A stretch of DNA of 64,000 bases, taken from assembly GCF_020023995.1 (NCBI RefSeq), contig NZ_NRRD01000008.1, positions 1 to 64,000 on the forward strand, in the 5' to 3' direction. Of the stretch, positions 26,153-34,540 are shown in pieces; within the stretch, counting starts at the first letter, position 1, and each line of letters begins with the position of its first letter. The notes below the pieces were generated by a model that was not told the DNA's origin, searched no databases, and saw nothing but the letters and a program-made list of their open reading frames with translations. Source of the DNA: Rhodobacter sp. TJ_12. Its GTDB lineage: Bacteria > Pseudomonadota > Alphaproteobacteria > Rhodobacterales > Rhodobacteraceae. A program made the position numbers and the translations under genes.

Positions 26153-26424
26153 GCGGCCTCTCCGGTTTGCAGATCCCCGGGCGCGAGGCCGAATAGGCCG
26201 AGGGCCTCATCGAATGCCTCGGAGCGCGGGGTGATGGTGAAGGAGGTGCCAGCGGCGCGCGCGGTCGAGGCGGCCGAGGCGAGGACTTGAACAGCGAGGC
26301 CACCCAAATGGGTCACCTCGGAAGCGTCGAGGACAAGGTCGGTCCCTGTCGCATCGCGCAATGCGGATGCGAGCGGGCTGGCTTGCGAAAGATCAAGCCG
26401 GGGGGCGAGGGAAATGGTCTGCAT
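26149..26424 (-). CDS. STAS-domain protein heading the chemotaxis operon
   Basis: 91 residues with the STAS pattern of anti-sigma-factor antagonists (PRLDLSQASPLASALRDATG, LVLDASEVTHLGGLAVQVLASA). Such small STAS proteins occur at the head of alphaproteobacterial cheYAWR operons; their role is unsettled. The serine or threonine usually phosphorylated in antagonists is replaced around LGGLA, so partner switching is doubtful. A possible CtrA-like site lies about 90 bases upstream. Confidence 0.75.
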   Translation of the reverse strand: MQTISLAPRLDLSQASPLASALRDATGTDLVLDASEVTHLGGLAVQVLASAASTARAAGTSFTITPRSEAFDEALGLFGLAPGDLQTGEAA

Positions 26425-26508
26425 TACGACCCCGCAAAGATATGGTTTTGGAAAAGGATCACGCGTTCCCCTTTCATTCCTGCATGAAAGAGGCTTAGCG
26501 GTTGCGGG

Positions 26509-26524
26509 TTAAGATTGACTTGAC
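26509..26524 (-). promoter_or_regulatory. CtrA-like site (one mismatch) upstream of the che operon
   Basis: Read on the minus strand: TCAA, seven bases (GTCAATC), TTAAC; one mismatch to TTAA-N7-TTAAC. It lies in the 157-base gap ahead of the STAS-cheYAWRY operon. Not verified. Confidence 0.35.
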
Positions 26525-26581
26525 GCGAACGGGAATTTCGCGGGCCTTTTTGCAGTCTTTCGCGTGATTGGCGAAAACCGC

Positions 26582-27559
26582 TTACAATTGCGGCGCGCGG
26601 GCATGCAGATGCGCGGCGCAGCCCGACAAGGCGGCGTAATCATCTTCGATCACCGCGACCGGGAAGGCTTGCAGAAATTCGGCAAAGCGCCCCTTGGCGC
26701 GCATCGCCTCAAGAAAGCCGAATTCGTGCAACAGCGGCGTGAAAGCCCGCGCGACCCCGCCACACAGATGAATGCCGCCAAAGGGCAGATGCACCAGCGC
26801 CAGATCGCCCACCACCGCGCCCAGATGCCGGGTGAAGATCCGCGCCGTCGCCACGCCAAGGGCGCTGCGCGCGGTGATTTCTTCCATCACCTGCGCGGCG
26901 GGTAGGGTGCTGTCTTGGCCCGCCTCGCGCGCGGCAAACGCATAGACCCGTTCCAGCCCGCGCCCCGACAGCACGTCTTCGACCGCCGCAAACCCATGCG
27001 CCTCTTCGACAAAGCGCATCAGGCGGATGTCTTCATCGGTCACCGTGGGCAAGGTGATATGGCCGCATTCAGAGGCGGCGACGATGCGCCCGCCCGGCGC
27101 CTCATGCACCGGCGCGGCGTTGAACCCGGTCCCCACGCCCACGACCAACTGGCTTGCATTGGGCCGCGCGGCCGCGCCCTTGTCGATCACCCGCACCGCG
27201 CCCGGTGCCAGATGGCCCAGCGCATGGCCTTGCGCTTGCAAATCATTCAGCACCGCCACGGTTTCCGCCTTGGTCACCCGGGCGATGGCATGGTCTTCGA
27301 TCACCCAAGAGAGGTTCGTCATCTGCGCCACGCCGTCATGCACCGGACCGGCCGCAGCCACACAGGCCCCGGCCAGATCGCTGACGCCTTCGGTTTGCAT
27401 ATAGTCCGCCAAGATCGGTTCCAGCGCGGGCCGCCCCGCATTGGCATAGCGCTTGATCGAGGCCGGGATCAGCTTGCCCCCCTCGGCCAGCGCGACGCGG
27501 GTGTTGGTGCCGCCGATATCGGCCAAAAGCGAATAGCGATCAGGGGTGGCAGAGATCAT
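26582..27559 (-). CDS. glk: Glucokinase
   Basis: Phosphorylates glucose with ATP, 325 residues as in proteobacterial Glk. LLADIGGTNTRVALAEGG is the phosphate-1 motif, WVIEDHAIA and LNDLQAQGHAL hold the glucose pocket, VVGVGTGFNAA is the adenosine-side loop and ASECGHITLP the phosphate-2/sugar motif. It lies one base after the GH1 glucosidase stop, with GGAG inside the end of that gene. This places it with the sugar island, where it handles glucose released by the glucosidases. Confidence 0.93.
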   Translation of the reverse strand: MISATPDRYSLLADIGGTNTRVALAEGGKLIPASIKRYANAGRPALEPILADYMQTEGVSDLAGACVAAAGPVHDGVAQMTNLSWVIEDHAIARVTKAETVAVLNDLQAQGHALGHLAPGAVRVIDKGAAARPNASQLVVGVGTGFNAAPVHEAPGGRIVAASECGHITLPTVTDEDIRLMRFVEEAHGFAAVEDVLSGRGLERVYAFAAREAGQDSTLPAAQVMEEITARSALGVATARIFTRHLGAVVGDLALVHLPFGGIHLCGGVARAFTPLLHEFGFLEAMRAKGRFAEFLQAFPVAVIEDDYAALSGCAAHLHARAPQL

Positions 27560-27560
27560 C

Positions 27561-28892
27561 TTAGCGCTCCAAAGCGGTCTTAAAGGCGTGATAGGACGCC
27601 TTCGGGCGGCGCTGCAAGCTTTCGAAATCCAAATGGATCAGGCCAAAGCGCTTTTCATAGCCCAGCGCCCATTCATAATTGTCGAGCGCCGACCACGCCA
27701 TATAGCCCTTGAGCGGCACGCCTGCGGCCAGTGCGTTCTGACAGGCGCGCAGATGCGCGGCGTAATAGGCGATACGGTCTTGGTCGTCACACAGGCCCCT
27801 CTTGTCCAGCCGGTCGGGCGCGGCCATGCCGTTTTCGGTGACATAAAGCGGCAGATCGCCGGTATAGTCCCGCGCGATGCGGGTCAGGAACTCTTGCAAC
27901 CCCTCGGGGCGGATTTCCCAGCCCATCTCGGTTTTTGGCCCCGCGCCATCGACCTCGGCAAAGCCGGGCCAAGGGCCGGGGGCGGCGGCGATGCGCTTGC
28001 AGGTGTAGTAATTGAGCCCGAACCAGTCCAGCGGCTGCGCGATCGTGGCCAGATCATCCTCCCAGCCTTCGGGCAGATGCGGGGCCAGACCTTCCAGCGC
28101 CGCTTCGGGGTAGCGGCCCTTGAACATGGCCTCGACAAAGAAACGATTGAAGATCGCATCGTAACGGTTTGTTGCGGCTTCACTTTCAGGGGATGCGTCT
28201 GCGGGCAGGGCGGTTTCGAAATTGCACACGGCGCCAAGGTTCTTGATCCCGCCCGCGCGCATCACCTTGATCGCGCGGCCATGCGCCAAGAGCACATGAT
28301 GCATGGCGCGGGCGGTGGCGCGAATATCGCGCAGCCCCGGCGCATGGGCGCCCAGAAAATGGCTGAGCCAACTGACGCACCACGGCTCGTTGATCGGGGC
28401 AGCGGACCAAATCCGATCACTCAGCCGGGCCATGATGACATGGGTGTAATCGGCAAACCACCGGGTGATTTCGCGGTTGCGCCAGCCGCCCTTATCGGCC
28501 AGCGCAGCGGGCAATTCCCAATGATAAAGCGTCAGCGCGGGTTTGAGCCCGCGTTCCAACATCCCATCCACCAGCCGGTCATAGAAATCGAGCCCCTCCA
28601 TGTTCACCGGGCCGCGGCCTTCGGGCAAAACCCGCGCCCAAGAGGTGGAGAAGCGATAGATATCAAAGCCCGCCGCCGCGACCAGATCCAGATCCTGTTC
28701 CCACAGATGGTAATGATCGCAGGCCCGTGCGCCGTTTTCGGCCCGCACCACATTGCCCGGTGTGGCCGCGAATGTGTCCCAATGGGTCGGTCCCGCGCCG
28801 CCAAAGCCATGCCCCTCGATCTGGTAGGACGAGGTCGCCACGCCGAACTGAAATCCGGTCGGAAAGGCGGAACGCGGGGGCAGGGCAGTCAT
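27561..28892 (-). CDS. bglA: GH1 beta-glucosidase
   Basis: 443-residue family 1 retaining glycosidase, probably cytoplasmic. N-terminal FPTGFQFGVATSSYQIEG is diagnostic. The acid/base Glu is in PINEPWCVSW and the nucleophile Glu in YVTENGMAAPD; WSALDNYEWALGYEKRFGL ends the barrel. The frame is open further upstream, but ATG 28892 with GAAGGA ahead gives the family N-terminus. Its start overlaps by ATGA the stop of a 50-codon LacI-like fragment. Probable operon with glk. Confidence 0.92.
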   Translation of the reverse strand: MTALPPRSAFPTGFQFGVATSSYQIEGHGFGGAGPTHWDTFAATPGNVVRAENGARACDHYHLWEQDLDLVAAAGFDIYRFSTSWARVLPEGRGPVNMEGLDFYDRLVDGMLERGLKPALTLYHWELPAALADKGGWRNREITRWFADYTHVIMARLSDRIWSAAPINEPWCVSWLSHFLGAHAPGLRDIRATARAMHHVLLAHGRAIKVMRAGGIKNLGAVCNFETALPADASPESEAATNRYDAIFNRFFVEAMFKGRYPEAALEGLAPHLPEGWEDDLATIAQPLDWFGLNYYTCKRIAAAPGPWPGFAEVDGAGPKTEMGWEIRPEGLQEFLTRIARDYTGDLPLYVTENGMAAPDRLDKRGLCDDQDRIAYYAAHLRACQNALAAGVPLKGYMAWSALDNYEWALGYEKRFGLIHLDFESLQRRPKASYHAFKTALER

Positions 28893-29041
28893 GCAAGAAA
28901 TCCTTCGGGCAGAGAAACGGGGACAACGGGCCAGAGCGGTGCCGGACCGGGCGCCTTGGTCCGCACGGCACACCCGTTTGGCGCAAGGCGCACGGTTGTG
29001 GGCGAAAGCCCAAGGCACTGGGCAAGGTCGTTGAGGGTCAT
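28889..29041 (-). pseudogene. LacI-family helix-turn-helix fragment (truncated regulator)
   Basis: A 50-residue frame starting MTLNDLAQCLGLSPTTVRL matches the N-terminal helix-turn-helix of LacI/GalR regulators, as expected for the AglR-type repressor of an agl operon. After the recognition helix the sequence diverges into a Pro/Ala-rich tail and stops, overlapping the GH1 start by ATGA. The hinge, effector and dimer domains (about 280 residues) are missing, while palindromic operators remain next to it. Either a decayed repressor whose frame is kept for coupling to the glucosidase gene, or a very short DNA-binding protein. Confidence 0.5.
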
Positions 29042-29063
29042 GGCGCTGGTCCCGATCCGCCCC

Positions 29064-29092
29064 TGACGCGGTTTGCCTGACGCGATTTGGCC
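29064..29092. repeat. Tandem direct repeat TGACGCG(G/A)TTTG
   Basis: TGACGCGGTTTGCC (29064-29077) is followed immediately by TGACGCGATTTGGCC (29078-29092). The GCGNTTTGG core recurs in the operator-like sequences at 29097 and 29263, so these look like further half-sites in the regulatory gap of the sugar island. Confidence 0.5.
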
Positions 29093-29096
29093 GGCT

Positions 29097-29110
29097 TCAA
29101 AGCGGTTTGG
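29097..29110. promoter_or_regulatory. Second LacI-type operator-like palindrome
   Basis: TCAAAGCGGTTTGG matches the perfect palindrome at 29263-29276 in 12 of 14 positions. It lies about 55 bases upstream of the LacI-fragment start, on the glk/GH1 side of the gap. Confidence 0.45.
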
Positions 29111-29262
29111 AGCGCCAAAGCCTACCCGCGCACCCCGGGGGCGTCAATCCGACGGGGCGGCTTTTGCGCCTTTGCGCATATGCAGCATTTCCCCAAGGTT
29201 ACAAGGCCTTGGCCCGGGGGGCGCGGTTGACTTTGGCCGACCTTTGCGGGACGCTCGGCCAT

Positions 29263-29276
29263 CCAAAGCGCTTTGG
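29263..29276. promoter_or_regulatory. LacI-type operator of the agl operon
   Basis: CCAAAGCGCTTTGG is a perfect 14-base palindrome with the central GC step usual for LacI/GalR operators. It lies 64 bases before the aglE ATG and about 30 bases after a TTGACT (29227-29232) that could be the -35. The likely ligand is an AglR-type repressor, not encoded intact here. The rest of the 299-base gap (29042-29340) holds only the repeats listed separately. Confidence 0.6.
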
Positions 29277-29340
29277 GGCGAGTCGGATACCCGCCCCGGG
29301 TCTGGATCAAAGGGCTTGGCCCCGGTCTCGGGAGGACTGC

Positions 29341-30693
29341 ATGACGAAACAGCTTTATCTGGGCGTGGCCATTGCGGCGCTCGCCGTTTCTGGCGCATTT
29401 GCGCAGGATTTGAAATTTGCTCCGGGCGAGGATGCCCGGTTCAACTGGGCCTCTTATGAGGCGCTCAAGGAAATGGATCTTTCGGGCCAGACGCTGACGG
29501 TTTTGGGCCCGTGGTTGGGGCCGGATAAGGATCTGGTCGAAAGCGTGATCGCCTATTTCGAAGCCGCCACCGGCGCCGATGTGATCTATTCCGGTTCTGA
29601 CAGTTTCGAACAGCAGATCGTCATCGATGCCGAGGGCGGCAGCCCGCCCGATGTCGCTGTCTTCCCGCAGCCCGGTCTGGCCTCTGACCTTGCCAAGAAA
29701 GGCCGCCTTGTGCCCTTGGCCGAGGGAACGGGCGAATGGATCACGCAAAACTACGCCGCCGGTGACAGCTGGGCGGCCTATGGCAATTACGAGGGCCCAG
29801 ACGGGCAAAAGCATCAATATGCCTTTCCGTTCAAGGCGGATGTGAAATCGCTCGTCTGGTATGTGCCGGAAAACTTTGAGGATGCGGGCTATGAAGTGCC
29901 GCAGACCATGGAAGAGTTGAAGGCGCTTTCCACCCAGATCGTGGCGGATGGGGCAACGCCATGGTGCATTGGGCTTGGTTCGGGCGGGGCCACCGGCTGG
30001 CCCGCGACCGATTGGGTCGAAGATTTCATGCTGCGCATCAACACCCCCTCGGATTATGACGCTTGGGTGGCCAACACGCTGAAATTCGACGATCCGAAAG
30101 TGATTGCCGCGATTGAGGATTTTGGCTGGTTCGCGCGCAATGATGCCTTTGTTGCGGGCGGCGCGGGGGCGGTGGCGACCACCGATTTCCGTGACAGTCC
30201 GAAGGGGCTTTTTGCCAGCCCGCCGCAATGCTACCTGCACCGGCAGGCCAGCTTCATCCCGTCGTTCTTCCCCGAGGGGGTGGTGGTCGGCCAAGATGCC
30301 GATTTCTTCTACTTCCCGGCTTATGAAGAAAAAGACCTTGGCCAACCGGTTTTGGGGGCGGGGACGATGTTTGCCAAGCTGACCGACAATCCGGTGGGCG
30401 ATGCCTTCATCACCTTCCTCGAAAGCCCGATCGCGCATGAGGTCTGGATGGCGCAAAAAGGCTTTGTCACGCCCCATAAAGGTGTGAACACCGCGCTTTA
30501 TGGGGATGAAACGCTTGCGAAAATGGGCGCCATCTTGCTCGATGCCACGACCTTCCGCTTTGACGGGTCGGACCTGATGCCGGGGGCGATTGGCGCGGGG
30601 GCGTTCTGGACCGGCATGGTCGATTATGCGGGCGGCAAACCCGCCGATGAGGTGGCCGCGCAAATTCAGGCCACTTGGGATACGCTGGACTAA
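29341..30693 (+). CDS. aglE: Alpha-glucoside ABC transporter, substrate-binding protein
   Basis: 450-residue periplasmic binding protein; signal peptide residues 1-21 (ends SGAFA). The mature part shows the family 1 carbohydrate-binding pattern (LTVLGPWLGPDKDLVESVIAYFEAATGADV, FPFKADVKSLVWYVPENF, IGLGSGGATGWPATDW). GGAGG precedes the ATG at 29341, which begins the signal peptide. It is first in the aglEFGAK order known from Sinorhizobium, where the system takes up sucrose, maltose and trehalose. A stem-loop follows. Confidence 0.92.
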   Translation: MTKQLYLGVAIAALAVSGAFAQDLKFAPGEDARFNWASYEALKEMDLSGQTLTVLGPWLGPDKDLVESVIAYFEAATGADVIYSGSDSFEQQIVIDAEGGSPPDVAVFPQPGLASDLAKKGRLVPLAEGTGEWITQNYAAGDSWAAYGNYEGPDGQKHQYAFPFKADVKSLVWYVPENFEDAGYEVPQTMEELKALSTQIVADGATPWCIGLGSGGATGWPATDWVEDFMLRINTPSDYDAWVANTLKFDDPKVIAAIEDFGWFARNDAFVAGGAGAVATTDFRDSPKGLFASPPQCYLHRQASFIPSFFPEGVVVGQDADFFYFPAYEEKDLGQPVLGAGTMFAKLTDNPVGDAFITFLESPIAHEVWMAQKGFVTPHKGVNTALYGDETLAKMGAILLDATTFRFDGSDLMPGAIGAGAFWTGMVDYAGGKPADEVAAQIQATWDTLD

Positions 30694-30704
30694 GCGCACC
30701 CCAC

Positions 30705-30734
30705 GGCCCGCCCGGGCGGTTCGGGCGGGCCTTT
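30705..30734 (+). terminator. Stem-loop between aglE and aglF
   Basis: GGCCCGCCC, nine-base loop, GGGCGGGCC then TTTC: a perfect 9-bp stem with a short T run. In ABC operons such elements let the binding-protein gene be expressed above the membrane genes, by partial termination or by protecting the upstream message. Confidence 0.6.
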
Positions 30735-30761
30735 CGAATCGGTCGGTGCGGGGAGGCGCGG

Positions 30762-31757
30762 ATGGAACAGCTGATGCTGGCGGGCGGCACGATCCTGACC
30801 GGGGTCTTTGCCTGTGTGGCGTGGTTTTGGGGTGCGAATTTCGTGCTTGATACGGTCTATCCGCCGCGTGGCGCCCATGCCGGGCGCAATATCTTGCGCG
30901 CCAATATGATCCGGCCTTGGCTCTTCATCGGCCCGGCGATCCTGTTTTTGGGCGTTTACCTTGTCTATCCGGTGTTCAAATCCACCGTGATGAGCTTTCA
31001 AGACAGCGATGCACAGCAATTCGTGGGTTTTGCCAACTACGAATGGCTCGTGTCGGATGCGAAATTCCGCGAGTCGATGCGCAATAACCTGATGTGGCTT
31101 TTGGTGGTGCCGGCGGCCTCGACCTTTTTCGGGCTGATTGCGGCGCAACTGACCGACCGGATCAAATGGGGCAATTTTGCCAAATCGATGATCTTTATGC
31201 CGATGGCGATTTCCTTCGTGGGCGCCGGGGTGATCTGGAAATTCGTCTATGATTACCGCGCCGAAGGGCAAGATCAGATCGGGCTTTTGAACGCGATCTG
31301 GGTCGCGCTTGGCAACAGCCCCGAAACATGGCTGACGGTGCCGTTTTGGAACAATTTCTTCCTGATGATTGTGCTTGTCTGGATTCAGACGGGCTTTGCC
31401 ATGGTGATCTTGTCGGCGGCGCTGCGCGGCATTCCCGAAGAAACGATTGAGGCGGCAATTTTGGATGGTGCAAACCCGTGGCAGTTGTTCTTCCGCATCA
31501 AGGTGCCGCAAATCTGGGGCACGATTGCGGTGGTTTGGACCACGATCACCATTACCGTGCTGAAGGTCTTCGACATTGTTTTCGTGATGACCAATGGCGA
31601 ATGGGGCACGCAGGTGCTGGCCAATATGATGTATAACTGGATGTTCCGCGGCGCGCCCGATTATGGCCGCGGCTCGGCGATTGCACTTGTCATCATGGCG
31701 CTGGTGCTGCCGATCATGATCTGGAACATTCGCAATGCCCGCAAGGAGATGGCCTGA
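30762..31757 (+). CDS. aglF: Alpha-glucoside ABC transporter permease AglF
   Basis: 331-residue MalF-type inner-membrane permease. An N-terminal helix (LAGGTILTGVFACVAWFWGA) precedes the usual six-helix core, and EETIEAAILDGANPWQLFFRIKVPQI is the EAA loop that docks the ATPase. The ATG at 30762 follows GGGAGG; the frame extends upstream but only through the hairpin. The stop overlaps the aglG start (TGATG). Confidence 0.92.
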   Translation: MEQLMLAGGTILTGVFACVAWFWGANFVLDTVYPPRGAHAGRNILRANMIRPWLFIGPAILFLGVYLVYPVFKSTVMSFQDSDAQQFVGFANYEWLVSDAKFRESMRNNLMWLLVVPAASTFFGLIAAQLTDRIKWGNFAKSMIFMPMAISFVGAGVIWKFVYDYRAEGQDQIGLLNAIWVALGNSPETWLTVPFWNNFFLMIVLVWIQTGFAMVILSAALRGIPEETIEAAILDGANPWQLFFRIKVPQIWGTIAVVWTTITITVLKVFDIVFVMTNGEWGTQVLANMMYNWMFRGAPDYGRGSAIALVIMALVLPIMIWNIRNARKEMA

Positions 31758-32890
31758 TGGACAACATTGCGGGCACCCGCGCGCGGCTGGTTTGGGCGGT
31801 CAATCTGGCGGCGGCGGTGTTGGTTGTCTTGTGGGTGGTGCCGACGATTGGGCTGTTGGTCTCGTCCTTTCGCGACCGCGATCAAATCACCGCCTCAGGC
31901 TGGTGGCGCGCGGCCTTTCCGGCGACTGCCACCAGTTTTGTGCGTGCGGGCACGGCCAAGGACCAGTTTCAAGAAAACGGCCTTTGGGTGATTGAAGGCA
32001 ATGTTCTGGAAAAGGGGCAGCGGCTGGAACGCTGGGGCACCTCGTCTCGCGCGCCCGAGGCCTATGCGCCCGGCGAAACCATCGATCTGAAAGAGGGCGA
32101 ACAGATCACCGTCACACCCGACGGGCATTACCGGCTGACAGCCCCGCAAGAATTCACCACGACGCGTGGCATGCGGATTTTCATCACCACCACCACGCCA
32201 CCGCGCTTTACCACCGAAAACTATGCCCGTGTGATTGGGGCCGAGGGGTTGGGGCAGGCGTTTTTGAACACGATGACCGTGACGATCCCGGCCACGGTGA
32301 TCCCGATTCTGATTGCCGCCTTTGCCGCCTATGCGCTGGCGTGGATGCAGTTTCCGGGCCGTGCGCTTTTGGTGGCCGCCGTGGTGGGCTTGCTGGTCGT
32401 GCCGCTGCAACTGTCGCTTATTCCGCTGTTGCGGTTTCACAATGAAATTGGGCTGGGCAAAGGCTATCTGGGGATTTGGCTGGCGCATACGGGCTTTGGC
32501 CTGCCACTCGCCATTTACCTGTTGCGCAACTACATGGTCGGTCTGCCGAAAGAAATTATTGAAAGCGCGCGCGTCGATGGCGCGACCGAATTTCAGATCT
32601 TCCGGCGGATCATTCTGCCGCTGTCTTTTCCCGCACTTGCCTCTTTTGCGATCTTTCAGTTCCTTTGGGTGTGGAACGATTTGCTTGTGGCCACCGTTTT
32701 TCTAGGCAACCGCCCCGACCAGCTTGTGATGACGGGGGTGTTGCGCGAACTTTTGGGCTCGCGCGGGGGCGATTGGGAAATCCTCGCGGCTTCGGCCTTC
32801 GTCTCGATTGCCGTGCCGCTTCTCGTCTTCTTCGCGCTTCAGAAATACCTTGTGCGCGGCCTTCTGGCCGGTTCGGTGAAAGGCGGCTGA
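31757..32890 (+). CDS. aglG: Alpha-glucoside ABC transporter permease AglG
   Basis: 377-residue MalG-type permease, about 100 residues longer than ordinary MalG proteins. The extra length is a hydrophilic, probably periplasmic, beta-rich insertion between helix 1 (about 10-36) and helix 2, roughly residues 45-155. The rest shows five more helices and the EAA loop KEIIESARVDGATEFQIFRRIILPLS. TGATG overlap with aglF indicates coupled translation. Confidence 0.92.
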   Translation: MDNIAGTRARLVWAVNLAAAVLVVLWVVPTIGLLVSSFRDRDQITASGWWRAAFPATATSFVRAGTAKDQFQENGLWVIEGNVLEKGQRLERWGTSSRAPEAYAPGETIDLKEGEQITVTPDGHYRLTAPQEFTTTRGMRIFITTTTPPRFTTENYARVIGAEGLGQAFLNTMTVTIPATVIPILIAAFAAYALAWMQFPGRALLVAAVVGLLVVPLQLSLIPLLRFHNEIGLGKGYLGIWLAHTGFGLPLAIYLLRNYMVGLPKEIIESARVDGATEFQIFRRIILPLSFPALASFAIFQFLWVWNDLLVATVFLGNRPDQLVMTGVLRELLGSRGGDWEILAASAFVSIAVPLLVFFALQKYLVRGLLAGSVKGG

Positions 32891-32893
32891 CAT

Positions 32894-34540
32894 ATGAACT
32901 TGCTCAACAAATCTGCTGACTGGTGGCGTGGTGCGGTGATCTATCAAATCTACCCGCGCTCGTTCCAAGATACCAATGGCGACGGGGTAGGCGATTTGCT
33001 GGGGATCGTGCAACGGCTGCCGCATGTGGCCAGCCTTGGTGCCGATGCGGTCTGGATTTCGCCCTTCTTCACCTCGCCGATGAAGGATTTCGGCTATGAC
33101 ATCTCGGATTATTGCGATGTCGATCCGATGTTCGGCAGTATGGCCGATTTCGACCAGGTGATTGCGACCGCCCATGCGTTGGGGCTGAAGGTGCTGATCG
33201 ATCTGGTGCTAAGCCATACCTCGGATGTGCATCCGTGGTTCAAGGAAAGCCGCGACAGCCGCGACAACCCCAAGGCGGATTGGTATGTCTGGGCGGACCC
33301 GAAACCCGATGGCACGCCGCCCAACAACTGGCTGTCGATCTTTGGCGGCCCGGCTTGGCAATGGGACTCGCGGCGCGAGCAATATTACCTGCACAATTTC
33401 CTGATTGCCCAGCCCGATCTGAACTTCCATTCGACGGAGGTGCAGCAAGAACTTTTGGCGGTTGCGAAATTCTGGCTGGATCGGGGGGTGGACGGGTTCC
33501 GCCTCGATACGATCAATTTCTACATGCATGACGAGGAATTGCGCGACAATCCGGCGCTTGCCGCCGCCGAGCGCAATGACCAAACCGCGCCCAAGGTGAA
33601 CCCCTACAATCACCAGCGCCATATCTATGACAAGAACCACCCCCGCAATGTGGAATTCCTGCGCAAGCTGCGCACGCTGATGAACGCTTATAACGCCGCC
33701 GCCGTGGGCGAAATTGGCGACAGCCAGCGCGGGCTAGAGATTTTGGGCGAATACACCTCGGGCGAGGACAAGGTGCAGATGTCTTACGCCTTTGAGTTGC
33801 TATCGGGGCATGAACCGCTCAATGCCAGCTTCATCAAGGACACGTTCGAGCGTCTGGAACGGGTCGCAGCTGATGGCTGGGCCTGTTGGGCCTATTCGAA
33901 CCATGATGTCGTGCGCCATATCTCGCGCTGGGGATTAAACCCCGCATCTGCAAAGCTTTACACGACGCTGTTGATGTGCCTCAAAGGTTCGGTCTGTCTA
34001 TATCAAGGCGAAGAATTGGGGCTGCCCGAGGCCGAGATCGGCTTTGAGGATGTGCGCGACCCCTATGGCATCCAATTCTGGCCCGAGTTCAAAGGCCGTG
34101 ATGGGTGCCGCACGCCGATGGTCTGGAGCAAAGATGCGGTCAATGCGGGGTTTTCGACGGCGAAACCGTGGTTGCCGGTGCCCTCGTCGCATTACAGCCA
34201 TGCCCCCGATGCGACGGAAAATGACCCTGCCGCGCTGATCCACCATTACCGCCGCGCGATTGCCTTTCGTCATCACCAAGAGCCTCTGCGCACCGGCGAC
34301 ATGACCCATATCTGGGCGCATGGCGATGTGCTGAGCTTTCACCGCACCAGCGATGAGGGCGAAATCCTGTGTTTTTTCAACCTGTCCGATCACCCGGTCG
34401 ACACCACTGTTCCTGCGGGCGATTGGGTGACGATTGGCGGCGAGCTAGGCTCGATCCGGCCAATGCCCGATCACACGCTGCATCTGGGCCCGTGGCAGCC
34501 TTCGCTTTTAAAGCTCAATCAAGGAGGCCGCGATGGCTGA
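32894..34540 (+). CDS. aglA: GH13 alpha-glucosidase AglA
   Basis: 548-residue cytoplasmic alpha-amylase-family enzyme that hydrolyses imported alpha-glucosides. WWRGAVIYQIYPRSFQDTNGDG opens the barrel. The nucleophile Asp is in GVDGFRLDTINFY, the acid/base Glu in AVGEIGD and the transition-state Asp in SNHDVVRH. It begins three bases after aglG, and its last eight bases overlap aglK. A paralogue lies at 60089-61684, unlinked to a transporter. Confidence 0.94.
   Translation: MNLLNKSADWWRGAVIYQIYPRSFQDTNGDGVGDLLGIVQRLPHVASLGADAVWISPFFTSPMKDFGYDISDYCDVDPMFGSMADFDQVIATAHALGLKVLIDLVLSHTSDVHPWFKESRDSRDNPKADWYVWADPKPDGTPPNNWLSIFGGPAWQWDSRREQYYLHNFLIAQPDLNFHSTEVQQELLAVAKFWLDRGVDGFRLDTINFYMHDEELRDNPALAAAERNDQTAPKVNPYNHQRHIYDKNHPRNVEFLRKLRTLMNAYNAAAVGEIGDSQRGLEILGEYTSGEDKVQMSYAFELLSGHEPLNASFIKDTFERLERVAADGWACWAYSNHDVVRHISRWGLNPASAKLYTTLLMCLKGSVCLYQGEELGLPEAEIGFEDVRDPYGIQFWPEFKGRDGCRTPMVWSKDAVNAGFSTAKPWLPVPSSHYSHAPDATENDPAALIHHYRRAIAFRHHQEPLRTGDMTHIWAHGDVLSFHRTSDEGEILCFFNLSDHPVDTTVPAGDWVTIGGELGSIRPMPDHTLHLGPWQPSLLKLNQGGRDG

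Noticed and set aside
27546-29066. 506-codon plus-strand frame opposite the GH1 gene
   Set aside because: Antisense to a clearly real glycosidase.
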